Shown: positions 39,243-47,882, counted from the stretch's first letter. The stretch: DNA of 64,000 bases from Lysobacter sp. (GCA_011526085.1 WYBC01000026.1:1-64000), one strand, 5' to 3'. Notes: generated by a model from the sequence alone, not told the origin. Translations and numbers: made by a program.

Positions 39243-39277
39243 AACGGCGTAGCATTCACATGCTGCGCCGTTTTGTT
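39243..39277 (+). terminator. Intrinsic terminator of tRNA-Val
   Basis: A 12-pair stem AACGGCGTAGCA/TGCTGCGCCGTT (one G-U) with loop TTCACA is followed by TTGTTTT, 14 bases past the tRNA. Confidence 0.88.
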
Positions 39278-39401
39278 TTGCGGGCCCCGGAAAACGCGGG
39301 GTCGCCATGCGGCCGCACTGAGCGTTCGCAACGAATCGCCGCAAACGAATGGCCGCATCCGCGGCGGCTCCGACGCCGTCGCCGCCGACAGAGGACGTCC
39401 G

Positions 39402-40055
39402 ATGCTGTTCCGCCCCTTGCTGCCGAGCACCGTGCTGGTCGCCGAAATGGCGCCGGCCGATGCCGATCCCGCGTGCCTGCCGTCGCGCGAGCGAAGCCTG
39501 ATCGAACGCGCGGTGGCGCAGCGGTGCCGCGAGTTCGCGGCGGGCAGGACCCTGGCGCGCGGCCTGCTGCGCGACGCCGGGGCGGATATCGACGCGCTGC
39601 TCAGCGATCCGGACCGCGTGCCGATCTGGCCGCAGACGGTCTTCGGTTCGATCACGCATTGCGGCAGTCTCTGCGCCGTCGCCGTGGTGCCCGTCGCGCA
39701 CGCCGACGGCATCGGCCTGGACGTGGAGCCGGCCGTGCCGGTCCCCGAATACCTGTTGCCCCGGATCGTGCGCGATACGGAGCGCGCGCGACTCGCCGCG
39801 CTGCCGTCCGCGCTGCGTCCGCTCGGCGGCCTGCTGGTCTTTTCGATCAAGGAAGCGGTGTACAAGGCGATCTACCCGTGTTGCCGGGTGTTCCTCGATT
39901 TTCATCAGGTCGAGATCGCGTTCGAGGGCGACGATGGTTTCGTCGCCGATGTCCTGGTGCCCGCGGCCGCGCCGCCGGCGCATGCCCGCATCCATGGACG
40001 TTTCCGCATCGCCGATGGCCACGTCGCCAGCGCGGTCGTGCTGCCGCGACGCTGA
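39402..40055 (+). CDS. 4'-phosphopantetheinyl transferase (EntD/Sfp type)
   Basis: A 217-residue transferase that attaches phosphopantetheine from CoA to carrier proteins. EntD-type motifs: CREFAAGRTLARGLL, SITHCGSLCAVAV, GLDVEPAVPVPEYL with the magnesium-binding Asp and Glu, and FSIKEAVYKAIYP with the catalytic WxxKEA-type lysine region. Such enzymes usually activate nonribosomal peptide or polyketide synthases, which are plausible in Lysobacter-like genomes but not seen here. Start chosen at ATG 39402; the frame runs upstream through the tRNA and is not coding there. Confidence 0.87.
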   Translation: MLFRPLLPSTVLVAEMAPADADPACLPSRERSLIERAVAQRCREFAAGRTLARGLLRDAGADIDALLSDPDRVPIWPQTVFGSITHCGSLCAVAVVPVAHADGIGLDVEPAVPVPEYLLPRIVRDTERARLAALPSALRPLGGLLVFSIKEAVYKAIYPCCRVFLDFHQVEIAFEGDDGFVADVLVPAAAPPAHARIHGRFRIADGHVASAVVLPRR

Positions 40056-40058
40056 GGC

Positions 40059-40790
40059 TCAGTCGACCCGGATCCGGAAGCCGCGCAGGCGTTCGTACAC
40101 CGGTCGGCAGGCGTCGGCCACGGCCAGGGCTTCGCCCGCCAGTCGGTCCTCGCGCGCGCGCCACGGCTCGAAACCGGTGGATTTCCACACCGCGTCGTAC
40201 CAGTAGGGCGCCCAGACGCCATCGCTGTCGCGCGGCCCGGCGGGCCACGCCAGCATGCGCGGCGTGAACGCGATGCCCAGACGCGCGCACAGCGCGCGCA
40301 GATGCGCTTCGGGCGCGCGCAGGAAGTCGCCGGCATCGATCACCGGCGGCGTTTCGCCCAGCCGATCGCGCAGCAGATCGAACAATCGTCCCTGCTGCGG
40401 CAGGCCGATGTCGTCCGGCGTCACCGTCGCCCGCGATTTGAGATACGACGCGACCACTTCGGCGGGATCTCGGATCAGGAACACGTTGCGCAGCCCGAGC
40501 ACCCAGTCGACCGTCATCTCCGGCAGCAGGTGATGGCTCATGTGTTTCTGGTACCAGATCGGTGCGCCGTGCGGCGCCAGGCCGAGCAGGGCGTCGATCA
40601 CGCGCCGCCAGTCGGTCTCGCCGGCGGCGATGACCGCATCGCGGCCCGGATGGTCCAGTCCGGTCATGGCGAGATACGCCGCGTACAGCGGTTCGTCGCT
40701 CACCGCGCAGTCGCCGCGGTTTTCCCACGCCCGCATCATCGCCGTGGAGATGTTGCGCGGTCCGCTCCACATCGCGATCCGCAGGCTCAT
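40059..40790 (-). CDS. Sulfotransferase-like P-loop protein
   Basis: A 243-residue protein with the sulfotransferase-type phosphate loop at its N terminus (RIAMWSGPRNISTAMMRAW) and an RDPAEVVASYLKSR segment equivalent to the 3'-phosphate-binding Arg/Ser motif of PAPS sulfotransferases. Substrate unknown. It overlaps the aminotransferase gene by four bases (ATGA) and is translated after it, so the two probably act in the same pathway or on the same metabolite. Start at ATG 40790. Confidence 0.75.
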   Translation of the reverse strand: MSLRIAMWSGPRNISTAMMRAWENRGDCAVSDEPLYAAYLAMTGLDHPGRDAVIAAGETDWRRVIDALLGLAPHGAPIWYQKHMSHHLLPEMTVDWVLGLRNVFLIRDPAEVVASYLKSRATVTPDDIGLPQQGRLFDLLRDRLGETPPVIDAGDFLRAPEAHLRALCARLGIAFTPRMLAWPAGPRDSDGVWAPYWYDAVWKSTGFEPWRAREDRLAGEALAVADACRPVYERLRGFRIRVD

Positions 40791-41743
40791 GCGAGGCGCA
40801 CTCCGGCGCGGAAGGCCACGTCGCGTGCGATCAGGTCGCGGTACAGCGCCTGCAGTCGCGCGGTCATCGGGCCGGGCAGGGCGCCGCCATCGTCTCGCGC
40901 ATCGTTCCCGATCCGGCGACCGTCGATTTCGCGCACCGGCGCCAGGCCCGCGAACGTGCCAGTGGTGAACGCTTCGTCGGCGGAATACACCTGGGTCAGG
41001 CTGAAGTTCTTCTCGAAGCAGGGAATCCCGGCTTCGCTGCAAGCGCGCAGCACGTTGGCGCGGGTGATGCCGCCGAGGCAATAGTCGCCGGTGGAGGTCC
41101 ACACCTCGCCTTTGCGCACGATGAAGAAGTGGGTGGAATTGCAGGTCGCGACGAAACCGTGCGGATCCAGCATCAGCGCTTCGTCGGCGCCGGCCTGGAT
41201 GGCCTGGATGCAGGCGGTGATGCAGTTGAGCTTGCTGTGGCTGTTGAGTTTCGGGTCCTGCACGTCGGGATAGCCGCGGCGCACGTGCACGGTGAACAGC
41301 TTCAGGCCCGTGGCGAGCGTTTCGGGTTTGGCGACCTTGAACTCGGGAATGATCACGACGGTGGCCGGGCCGACGGTGACGCGCGGATCCTGGTAGGGCG
41401 TGCGCTTCACGCCGCGCGACACCATCAGCCGCAGGTGGACGCCGTCGCGCATGCCGTTCGCATCGAGCGTGTCGTAGATCGCGCGGATCAGCTGCGTGCG
41501 GTCCAGGCCGATGTCCAGCGCGATGGCCTTCGCACCCTCGAACAGCCGTTCGAGATGCGCGTCGAGGAAGACCGGGTGGCCGTCGATCACCCGCAGCCCT
41601 TCCCAGACGCCGTCGCCCAGTACGAACCCGCTGTCGAACACCGAGACGGTGGCCTCGGCGCGCGGCTTCAGCGCGCCGTTGATCCAGATGCGGATGTCCG
41701 CGTTGCGCGGGTCGTCGTGGAAATCGTGGATGCTCTGCGCCAT
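40787..41743 (-). CDS. Class IV PLP aminotransferase (branched-chain/D-amino-acid type)
   Basis: A 318-residue fold-type IV aminotransferase. Visible: N-terminal VFDSGFVLGDGVWEGLRV, RLMVSRGVKRTPYQ, the PLP lysine in PKLNSHSKLNCITACIQAIQAGADEALMLDPHGFVATCNSTHFFIV, and GGITRANVLRACSEAGI with TTGTFAGLAPVREIDGR. The EAL.LD and NSTNFF-like pattern is typical of IlvE-like enzymes. Branched-chain versus D-amino-acid or aminodeoxychorismate activity cannot be settled. Coupled with the downstream sulfotransferase-like gene. Confidence 0.85.
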   Translation of the reverse strand: MAQSIHDFHDDPRNADIRIWINGALKPRAEATVSVFDSGFVLGDGVWEGLRVIDGHPVFLDAHLERLFEGAKAIALDIGLDRTQLIRAIYDTLDANGMRDGVHLRLMVSRGVKRTPYQDPRVTVGPATVVIIPEFKVAKPETLATGLKLFTVHVRRGYPDVQDPKLNSHSKLNCITACIQAIQAGADEALMLDPHGFVATCNSTHFFIVRKGEVWTSTGDYCLGGITRANVLRACSEAGIPCFEKNFSLTQVYSADEAFTTGTFAGLAPVREIDGRRIGNDARDDGGALPGPMTARLQALYRDLIARDVAFRAGVRLA

Positions 41744-41857
41744 CGCCGGCCCTCGTCCGCCTGCGTTCAGAAGAGGCCCGAGTGTAGAGCCTGCCGCCGA
41801 TCCGCGGGAACCGTGGCTCCTCCGGCGACGCAGGGGTGCCGGAAGCGGCTGGATTCG

Positions 41858-41886
41858 TTGACTTTCGCCCCCCCGGCGCCTAACTT
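41858..41886 (+). promoter_or_regulatory. Candidate sigma-70 promoter of thrS
   Basis: TTGACT (41858-41863) and TAACTT (41881-41886) are separated by exactly 17 bases, giving a transcription start near 41893 and a leader of about 190 bases before thrS. It is the best promoter match in the 338-base gap between the aminotransferase and thrS. Confidence 0.6.
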
Positions 41887-41943
41887 TGCCGCATCCGCGA
41901 CAGAACCGAGGTGGCCCCGGGAAACCGGCGCCGAGCGTGCGAC

Positions 41944-41967
41944 ATGAGCACTACCATCCGCCCCTGA
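41944..41967 (+). CDS. Putative 7-residue threonine leader peptide upstream of thrS
   Basis: ATG AGC ACT ACC ATC CGC CCC TGA encodes MSTTIRP with two adjacent threonine codons and an isoleucine, 31 bases before an intrinsic terminator. The core STTI is the same as in the threonine operon leader of enteric bacteria. An in-frame GTG at 41911 would extend it to 18 residues. The ribosome site is weak (GAG at 41934-41936), and the short ORF could be chance, so it is a candidate only. Confidence 0.4.
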   Translation: MSTTIRP

Positions 41968-41997
41968 TCGATCCGCCCGAGGCCCGCGACCACGCGC

Positions 41998-42020
41998 AAG
42001 CGCCTTCGGGGCGCTTTTTT
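41998..42020 (+). terminator. Terminator in the thrS leader, candidate attenuator
   Basis: Stem AAGCGCC/GGCGCTT (41998-42004 with 42010-42016) around TTCGG is followed directly by a run of six T. It lies 100 bases downstream of the promoter and 62 bases before thrS, so it would stop thrS transcription unless disrupted. An upstream GGCGCC (41927-41932) could compete for the 5' arm. Confidence 0.75.
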
Positions 42021-42081
42021 GTTGCCTTTCCATTTTCACGGTGCGCCACGGCGCGCCCCATCGACGATACCCCGCATCCCC

Positions 42082-43986
42082 ATGATCGCCATCACGCTCC
42101 CCGACGGCAGCCGCCGCGAATTCGAATCCGCTCCCACGGTCGGCGAGGTCGCCGCCTCCATCGGCGCCGGCCTGGCCAAGGCCGCGCTCGCCGGCAAGGT
42201 CGACGGCCAGCTCGTCGACACCAGTTTCCGCATCGAACGCGACGCCTCGCTCGAGATCGTCACCGACAAGCATCCCGACGCGCTCGACATCCTTCGCCAT
42301 TCCACCGCCCACCTGCTGGCGCAGGCCGTGCAGCGCCTGTTCCCGGGCGCGCAGGTCACCATCGGCCCGGTGATCGACAACGGCTTCTACTACGACTTCG
42401 CCTACGAGCGCCCGTTCACGCCGGAAGACCTGCCGGCGATCGAGGCGGAGATGCAGAAGATCGTCAAGGAAGCGCATCCGGTCGGCCGCAGCGTGAAGTC
42501 GCGCGACGATGCCGTCGCGTTCTTCAAGGGCATCGGCGAGGCCTACAAGGCCGAGATCATCGAAAGCATTCCGGCCGATCAGGATCTGTCGCTGTATTCG
42601 CAGGGCGAATTCACCGATCTGTGCCGCGGACCGCACGTGCCGGCGACCGACAAGCTGCGCGCGTTCAAGCTGATGAAGGTCGCCGGCGCCTATTGGCGCG
42701 GCGACTCCAACAACCAGATGCTCAGCCGCATCTACGGCACGGCCTGGTTGAACGACAAGGATCTCAAGGCCTATCTGACCCAACTGGAAGAGGCCGAGAA
42801 GCGCGACCATCGCAAGATCGCCAAGGCGCAGGATCTGTTCCACCTGCAGGAAGAAGGTCCGGGCCTGATTTTCTGGCACCCGAAGGGCTGGGCGATCTGG
42901 CAGGTGGTCGAGCAGTTCATGCGCAGGGTCTATCGCGACAGCGGCTATCAGGAAGTGCGCTGCCCGCAGATCCTCGACGTGTCGCTGTGGCAGAAGTCCG
43001 GCCACTGGGACAACTACAAGGACAACATGTTCTTCACCGAGTCGGAGAAGCGCACGTATGCGCTGAAGCCGATGAATTGCCCGGGCCATGTCCAGGTCTT
43101 CAACCAGGGCCTGCACAGTTACCGCGATCTGCCGATCCGTTACGGCGAGTTCGGCGCCTGCCATCGCAACGAGCCGTCGGGCGCGCTGCACGGCATCCTC
43201 CGGGTTCGCGGCTTCACCCAGGACGACGGCCACATCTTCTGCACCGAGAGCCAGATCGAATCCGAGGTCCGCGCCTTCCACGAGCAGGCGCTGCAGGTCT
43301 ACACCCACTTCGGTTTTTCGGACATCCAGATCAAGATCGCCCTCCGTCCCGAATCGCGCCTGGGCGACGATGCCACTTGGGACAAGGCCGAGGATGCCCT
43401 GCGTTCGGCCCTGCGCTCGGCCGGGGTGGCCTGGGAAGAACTCCCGGGCGAGGGCGCCTTCTACGGCCCGAAGATCGAATATCACCTCAAGGACGCCATC
43501 GGCCGGACCTGGCAGCTGGGCACGATGCAGGTCGATTTCATGATGCCCGGCCGCCTCGGCGCCGAGTACGTGGACGAGCACAGCCAGCGCCGGCACCCGG
43601 TCATGCTGCACCGCGCCATCGTCGGTTCGATGGAGCGTTTCATCGGCATTCTGATCGAGCACCACGCCGGCCAGTTGCCCGCCTGGCTGGCCCCGATCCA
43701 GGCCGTGGTGATGAATATCACCGATGCGCAGGCCGATTATGTCGAGCAGGTCCGGAAAACCCTTATGAATCAAGGCCTCCGGGTTGCGGCCGATTTGCGG
43801 AACGAGAAAATCGGCTATAAGATTCGCGAGCACACGCTGCAGCGGGTGCCGTACCTGCTCGTGATCGGCGATCGCGAGCGCGACAACGGCCTGATTGCGG
43901 TGCGTACGCGGGGCGGGGAAGATCTGGGGTCCATGACCATCTCCGATTTCGTTGCGCGCATCGCGGCCGAACCGGCTGCGGCATGA
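42082..43986 (+). CDS. thrS: Threonyl-tRNA synthetase
   Basis: Class II synthetase of 634 residues, cytosolic. Domains: N-terminal TGS ([28 protein letters not shown]), the editing domain with [16 protein letters not shown] and [19 protein letters not shown], then the catalytic core with [40 protein letters not shown], and the anticodon-binding domain from [15 protein letters not shown]. Start at ATG 42082. First structural gene of thrS-infC; regulation by the leader is proposed above. Confidence 0.97.
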   Translation: MIAITLPDGSRREFESAPTVGEVAASIGAGLAKAALAGKVDGQLVDTSFRIERDASLEIVTDKHPDALDILRHSTAHLLAQAVQRLFPGAQVTIGPVIDNGFYYDFAYERPFTPEDLPAIEAEMQKIVKEAHPVGRSVKSRDDAVAFFKGIGEAYKAEIIESIPADQDLSLYSQGEFTDLCRGPHVPATDKLRAFKLMKVAGAYWRGDSNNQMLSRIYGTAWLNDKDLKAYLTQLEEAEKRDHRKIAKAQDLFHLQEEGPGLIFWHPKGWAIWQVVEQFMRRVYRDSGYQEVRCPQILDVSLWQKSGHWDNYKDNMFFTESEKRTYALKPMNCPGHVQVFNQGLHSYRDLPIRYGEFGACHRNEPSGALHGILRVRGFTQDDGHIFCTESQIESEVRAFHEQALQVYTHFGFSDIQIKIALRPESRLGDDATWDKAEDALRSALRSAGVAWEELPGEGAFYGPKIEYHLKDAIGRTWQLGTMQVDFMMPGRLGAEYVDEHSQRRHPVMLHRAIVGSMERFIGILIEHHAGQLPAWLAPIQAVVMNITDAQADYVEQVRKTLMNQGLRVAADLRNEKIGYKIREHTLQRVPYLLVIGDRERDNGLIAVRTRGGEDLGSMTISDFVARIAAEPAAA

Positions 43987-43994
43987 TGTGAATC

Positions 43995-44018
43995 CCGTCC
44001 GGCGCGCCAGCCGGACGG
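43995..44018 (+). promoter_or_regulatory. Hairpin between thrS and infC
   Basis: A perfect nine-pair stem CCGTCCGGC/GCCGGACGG with a six-base loop sits 26 bases before the infC start. It is followed by TCCTTTCCCTTT, not a clean T-run, so it may be a weak terminator or an RNA-processing or stability element between the two genes. Confidence 0.5.
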
Positions 44019-44043
44019 ATCCTTTCCCTTTGGAGACAGCGAT

Positions 44044-44568
44044 ATCAGTACCCCCCAGGACAAGCAGAACCGCAAGAATCACGAAATCCGCGTGCCGCGC
44101 GTGCGCGTGATCGGCAGCGACGGCGAAATGATCGGCGTCATGTCGCGTGACGAAGCGTTGGCCAAGGCCGAGGAAGAAGCGCTCGATCTGGTCGAAATCC
44201 AGCCGAACGCGGACCCGCCGGTCTGCCGCATCATGGACTTCGGCAAGTTCAAGTTCGAGATGCAGAAAAAGGCCGCGGCGGCCAAGAAGAAGCAGAAGGT
44301 CGTCGAAATCAAGGAAGTCAAATTCCGTCCGGTCACCGACGAAGGCGACTACCTGATCAAGCTGCGCAAGATGCGCGAGTTCCTGGCGGAAGGCGACAAG
44401 ATCAAGGTCAACATCCGGTTCCGTGGTCGCGAGATGAGTCACATGGAACTGGGTCGCGAAATGGCCAACCGCATCGAGGCCGATCTCGGCGAAGACATCG
44501 TGATCGAATCGCGTCCGCGCCTCGAAGGCCGGCAGATGGTGATGATGATCGCGCCGAAGAAGAAATAA
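44044..44568 (+). CDS. infC: Translation initiation factor IF-3 (AUC start)
   Basis: Ribosome-binding factor that controls start-codon selection. The 174-residue product reads [31 protein letters not shown], then [27 protein letters not shown], and the C-terminal domain ending APKKK. No ATG, GTG or TTG begins the conserved N terminus; ATC at 44044, seven bases after GGAGA (44032-44036), is the start. Rare AUU/AUC starts are typical of infC and allow IF-3 to repress its own translation. A GTG at 44092 would delete 16 conserved residues. Confidence 0.95.
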   Translation: MSTPQDKQNRKNHEIRVPRVRVIGSDGEMIGVMSRDEALAKAEEEALDLVEIQPNADPPVCRIMDFGKFKFEMQKKAAAAKKKQKVVEIKEVKFRPVTDEGDYLIKLRKMREFLAEGDKIKVNIRFRGREMSHMELGREMANRIEADLGEDIVIESRPRLEGRQMVMMIAPKKK

Positions 44569-44649
44569 CCGTTCGCGGCGGGTCGTTCGATCCGCATGTC
44601 GAACCGCGCAGTCGCCCGCCTCGATCGCGGGCGCACGGACGCGAATCGG

Positions 44650-44674
44650 AGGGCGCTGCGGCGCCCTTCGTTTT
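44650..44674 (+). terminator. Intrinsic terminator after infC
   Basis: Stem AGGGCGC/GCGCCCT with loop TGCG (44650-44667), then TCGTTTT. It separates thrS-infC from the ankyrin gene that follows, where rpmI would normally lie. Confidence 0.75.
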
Positions 44675-44782
44675 GGTCGCGATCCCGTTCGCGCCGCCGC
44701 GTTTGCGCCGCACGAAAGCCCATGCTATTCATGCCCTCGACCCGCGCAGCGGCCTGCCGGCCCGTGCACAAGGAGGCGCAGC

Positions 44783-45460
44783 ATGTCCGTCGTCGAAACA
44801 CCCGTGTCGCCGCGCGACATCTTCCCCGATCCCCGTGCCGCCGACCTGGCCGAAGCGCTCGTCGATGGCGATCCCGCAAGGGTGCGCGCGCTGGCCGCGA
44901 CCAGCGATCTCGCCGTGCACGGCGACAAGCGCGTCACGCTGCTGCAATGGGCGCTGCTCAACCGCAATCTCGAGGGCATGCAGGCCCTGCTCGATGCCGG
45001 CGCCGATCCCGCGCAGCCGGGCATGGATGGCGATACCGTCGTCCACTTCGCGGCGATGTTCGACGACCCGCGATTCCTCGAAGCGCTGCTGGCGCGTGGC
45101 GCCGATCCCGACACGGTCAATGGCGATACCGGTGCGGTCCCGCTGCGTTCGACGATGGTCGCCGATCGCGAAACGCAGTTCCGCATGCTGCTGTCCGCCG
45201 GCGCCGATCCCGATCGCGCCGACGACATGGGCAACACGCCGTTGCATGTCGCCGGCCTGGTCAATCAACCGCAGCGCGTGCTCGCGCTGCTCGATGCCGG
45301 CGCCGATCCCGCGCGCCGCAATGCGCAGGACGTGACGTTCCAGCGTTATCTGTTCATGCCGCGACCGGATCTGCTGGAAGCGGATGCCAGCCGCGCGTGG
45401 GAATCCGTGCTGAGCTGGCTGTTCGCGCACGACATTCCGCTGGACACCACGCCGGCCTGA
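44783..45460 (+). CDS. Ankyrin-repeat protein, candidate immunity protein (cytosolic paralog)
   Basis: A 225-residue protein made of about four to five ankyrin repeats (VTLLQWALLNRNLEGMQALLDAGADP, DTVVHFAAMFDDPRFLEALLARGADP, DMGNTPLHVAGLVNQPQRVLALLDAGADP) with a short N-terminal region and no signal peptide. It is roughly 60 percent identical by eye to the ankyrin protein at 47080-47853, so the two are duplicates. AGGAGG at 44771-44776 fixes the ATG at 44783. It precedes a lipase/XVIPCD gene by 73 bases. An immunity role is inferred from that pairing and from known X-T4SS effector gene order. Confidence 0.75.
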   Translation: MSVVETPVSPRDIFPDPRAADLAEALVDGDPARVRALAATSDLAVHGDKRVTLLQWALLNRNLEGMQALLDAGADPAQPGMDGDTVVHFAAMFDDPRFLEALLARGADPDTVNGDTGAVPLRSTMVADRETQFRMLLSAGADPDRADDMGNTPLHVAGLVNQPQRVLALLDAGADPARRNAQDVTFQRYLFMPRPDLLEADASRAWESVLSWLFAHDIPLDTTPA

Positions 45461-45533
45461 AATCGCCTCGTGCGGGCGCGCGTGCAGTCGCGCGATCCCG
45501 CACCTTCCATCGCCGCATCGCAGGAGCCTCGTC

Positions 45534-46982
45534 ATGGAAAAAACGCCCGGTGAAACCAGCCCCGGTCTTTTCAGTTTTCTCTCGTCCTACATGAGGCCGC
45601 ATCCGCCTGCACCCCGCAGCGAACCGATCCGCGCGGAAACGATGGCCAGAATCGCGGACGACACCTACGATCGCGGCGGCGAGCGGCCGGCGCAGATCGA
45701 CGGTTTCACGCGCATGAGCGAACAGGCGCTCCGCGACAGGGGCGTCGACCCGTCGCTGCTGCACACGCCGAGCGGCATGCATGCCGATGTCTATCGCGAC
45801 GAACGCGACGGCCGCACCGTGCTGTCCTTCCGCGGTACCGACATGCCCAAGGTCGATGTGGTGACCCGGCCTTTCGAGGGACCGTCGGGGCTCGACCCGG
45901 AAATCGACATGATGAACGCGCTGCGCGGCACCGAGCAGTCCCTGCGGGTCACCGGCGTCGCGCAGTCCGGGCGCGACTGGATGACCAATTTCCGCCAGGG
46001 CCTGGGTTTCGAGACGCAGCAGCACAACGACACCGTGGCGCTGGCGAAGCAGTGCGATGTCGCTTTCGGGGACAAGCTTGCGCTGACCGGTCATTCCAAG
46101 GGCGGCGGTCAGGCCGAACTGGCCAGCGTGGTCCTCGGCCGGCCGGCGATGACCTTCAACCCTGCCGGCGTGCATGACGAGACGATGCGCCGGTTCGGTA
46201 TCGATCCCGAGCGCGGGCGCGAACTGGCGCATGAGCGGATCACCAGCGTCATCACCAAGGGCGAAGCCGTCGACTTCATCCAGGGCCGCGAATTCATGGG
46301 GGTGAGAACGCCGGTTCCGCTGGGGCAGCGGGTCGAGATCGTCCCCGCCGACGAATCCCTCGGCAAGGTGCCCAGGCATCTGATGACGCCCGGCGTGCTT
46401 CCTCAGCTCGACCAGTTGGAAGGTCGCCAGGTCGAATTGCCGCGGCGCGAGACCTTCGTCATGCCGATGCTGCAGAACACGATGTTCGGGCCCGGCGCCA
46501 GCGGGCTCGGGCTGGCCGACCCCTTCCGGTTCCCGCTGCACGGGAACTTCGGCTCGGCGCTGGCGCTCATGCGCGAACCGCCGGGCATGACCCTGGACAA
46601 CGAGCGGCATCCGGCGCACGCGCTCTACGGCCAGATTCTGGATCACGTCAAAGACGCGTCTGAGGTGGACCGCCGCGCGGCCGGCCTCACCGACGTGGGC
46701 AGCGCCAGGAAGCTGGCGGGTGCGTTGACGGTGGCGGCGCTCGAAAACGGCGTCGAACGGGCCGATCACGTGGTCTTCGGGGCGGGCGGCAAGAATGCGT
46801 TCGTCGTCCAGGGCGATGTCGAGACCAGCGGCCTGCGCGCGCGCGTCGACACCGCGACGGCCGTGCAGACGTCTTTCCAGGAAAGCAGCCGGCGGGCGGC
46901 GGACATCATCGAGCAGCGCCCGGATCCGGCGCTCGAACCGCAGTCGCCGAAACAGGAGCGGGGCGGCTGCGCGATCATGTGA
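45534..46982 (+). CDS. Lipase-fold T4SS effector with XVIPCD-like C terminus and CaaX end
   Basis: A 482-residue protein. Residues 30-250 form a class 3 lipase-like alpha/beta hydrolase: SFRGTDMP, WMTNFRQGLGFETQQHNDTVALAK and the nucleophile elbow GHSKGGG with Ser188. Residues about 360-455 match the XVIPCD secretion domain (HPAHALYGQILDHV, LAGALTVAALENGVERADHVVFGAGGKNAFVVQGD, TAVQTSFQESSRR), known to recruit effectors to the Xanthomonadales T4SS. The chain ends SPKQERGGCAIM, a perfect CaaX box. No signal peptide. SD CAGGAG (45521-45526) fits. Probably toxic to membranes of competitors or hosts; no experimental basis here. Confidence 0.82.
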   Translation: MEKTPGETSPGLFSFLSSYMRPHPPAPRSEPIRAETMARIADDTYDRGGERPAQIDGFTRMSEQALRDRGVDPSLLHTPSGMHADVYRDERDGRTVLSFRGTDMPKVDVVTRPFEGPSGLDPEIDMMNALRGTEQSLRVTGVAQSGRDWMTNFRQGLGFETQQHNDTVALAKQCDVAFGDKLALTGHSKGGGQAELASVVLGRPAMTFNPAGVHDETMRRFGIDPERGRELAHERITSVITKGEAVDFIQGREFMGVRTPVPLGQRVEIVPADESLGKVPRHLMTPGVLPQLDQLEGRQVELPRRETFVMPMLQNTMFGPGASGLGLADPFRFPLHGNFGSALALMREPPGMTLDNERHPAHALYGQILDHVKDASEVDRRAAGLTDVGSARKLAGALTVAALENGVERADHVVFGAGGKNAFVVQGDVETSGLRARVDTATAVQTSFQESSRRAADIIEQRPDPALEPQSPKQERGGCAIM

Positions 46983-47079
46983 CCGTGGTGCGCTCGCGTC
47001 CGCGAAGCCGGCGGTGTAGGATCGAATCCGGTCGGCCGCGGGCGCAACCCTCGGTCCCGTCCAATTCCCAAGGGGTGTC

Positions 47080-47853
47080 ATGTCCAGCCTTCCGGCCCGC
47101 GCCAGCGTTCTCGCCGCATCGCTGATCATCGCGATGTGTGCGGTCATCCCAGCCTGCGCAATGGAGAAATCGATGTCCGTTACCGCTCAAGCCCGTGCAG
47201 TGGATGCACGCGAAGTCTTCTCCGACCCGCGCGTCGCCGAATTGGCAGAAGCGGTGGCCCGGGGCGACGATGCCCGGGTTCGCACGCTCGCCGCGGGGGT
47301 CGATCTTTCGACCACCGGCGACAAGCACGTCACCCTGCTGCAGTGGGCGCTGCTCAACCAGCGACTCGACAGCATGAAGGCCCTGCTCGATGCCGGTGCC
47401 GATCCGCGGCAACCGGGCATGGACGGCGACAGCGTCGTGCATACCGCCGCGATGGCCAACGATCCGGCCTACCTCGCCGAACTGCTCGCACGCCGGGCCG
47501 ATCCGAATGTCCCCAATGGCACCACCGGCGCCGGTCCGCTGCGTTCCGCGCTGATGGGCGAGCGCGAAGAACAGTTCCGGGCCCTGCTGGCCGCCGGCGC
47601 CGATCCGGACATGCCGGATCGCATGGGCAATACGCCGCTGCATGTGGCGGGCCAGATCAACGAACCCGCGCGTGCGCTGGACCTGCTCAACGCGGGCGCC
47701 GACCCGCAGGCCCGCAACGCTCAGGGCGTGACGTTCCAGCGCTACCTGTTCATGACCCGCACCGCGTTGCTCAACGCCGAGACCCGCCGCGATCGCGAAG
47801 CGGTGGAGTCCTGGCTCAAGTCCCACGATATCCCGCTCGAAGGCGCGCGCTGA
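47080..47853 (+). CDS. Ankyrin-repeat protein with lipoprotein-like leader, candidate immunity protein
   Basis: A 257-residue paralog of the protein at 44783-45460, with the same repeats (VTLLQWALLNQRLDSMKALLDAGADP, SVVHTAAMANDPAYLAELLARRADP, RMGNTPLHVAGQINEPARALDLLNAGADP, GVTFQRYLFM). It differs in having an N-terminal leader, MSSLPARASVLAASLIIAMCAVIPACAMEK, which may be a lipoprotein signal with Cys at 26 (IPAC) or a plain signal peptide. AAGGGG (47070-47075) precedes the ATG. A periplasmic location would suit protection against an incoming phospholipase. It is followed by the second effector. Confidence 0.77.
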   Translation: MSSLPARASVLAASLIIAMCAVIPACAMEKSMSVTAQARAVDAREVFSDPRVAELAEAVARGDDARVRTLAAGVDLSTTGDKHVTLLQWALLNQRLDSMKALLDAGADPRQPGMDGDSVVHTAAMANDPAYLAELLARRADPNVPNGTTGAGPLRSALMGEREEQFRALLAAGADPDMPDRMGNTPLHVAGQINEPARALDLLNAGADPQARNAQGVTFQRYLFMTRTALLNAETRRDREAVESWLKSHDIPLEGAR

Positions 47854-47882
47854 TCGGCCGCTCCGACGTTCCATGCATGCAA

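Noticed and set aside
44722-44785. Possible lost signal peptide ahead of the first ankyrin gene (MLFMPSTRAAACRP frame)
   Set aside because: That frame is out of register with the ankyrin gene, shows no hydrophobic core, and the AGGAGG before 44783 supports the shorter start.
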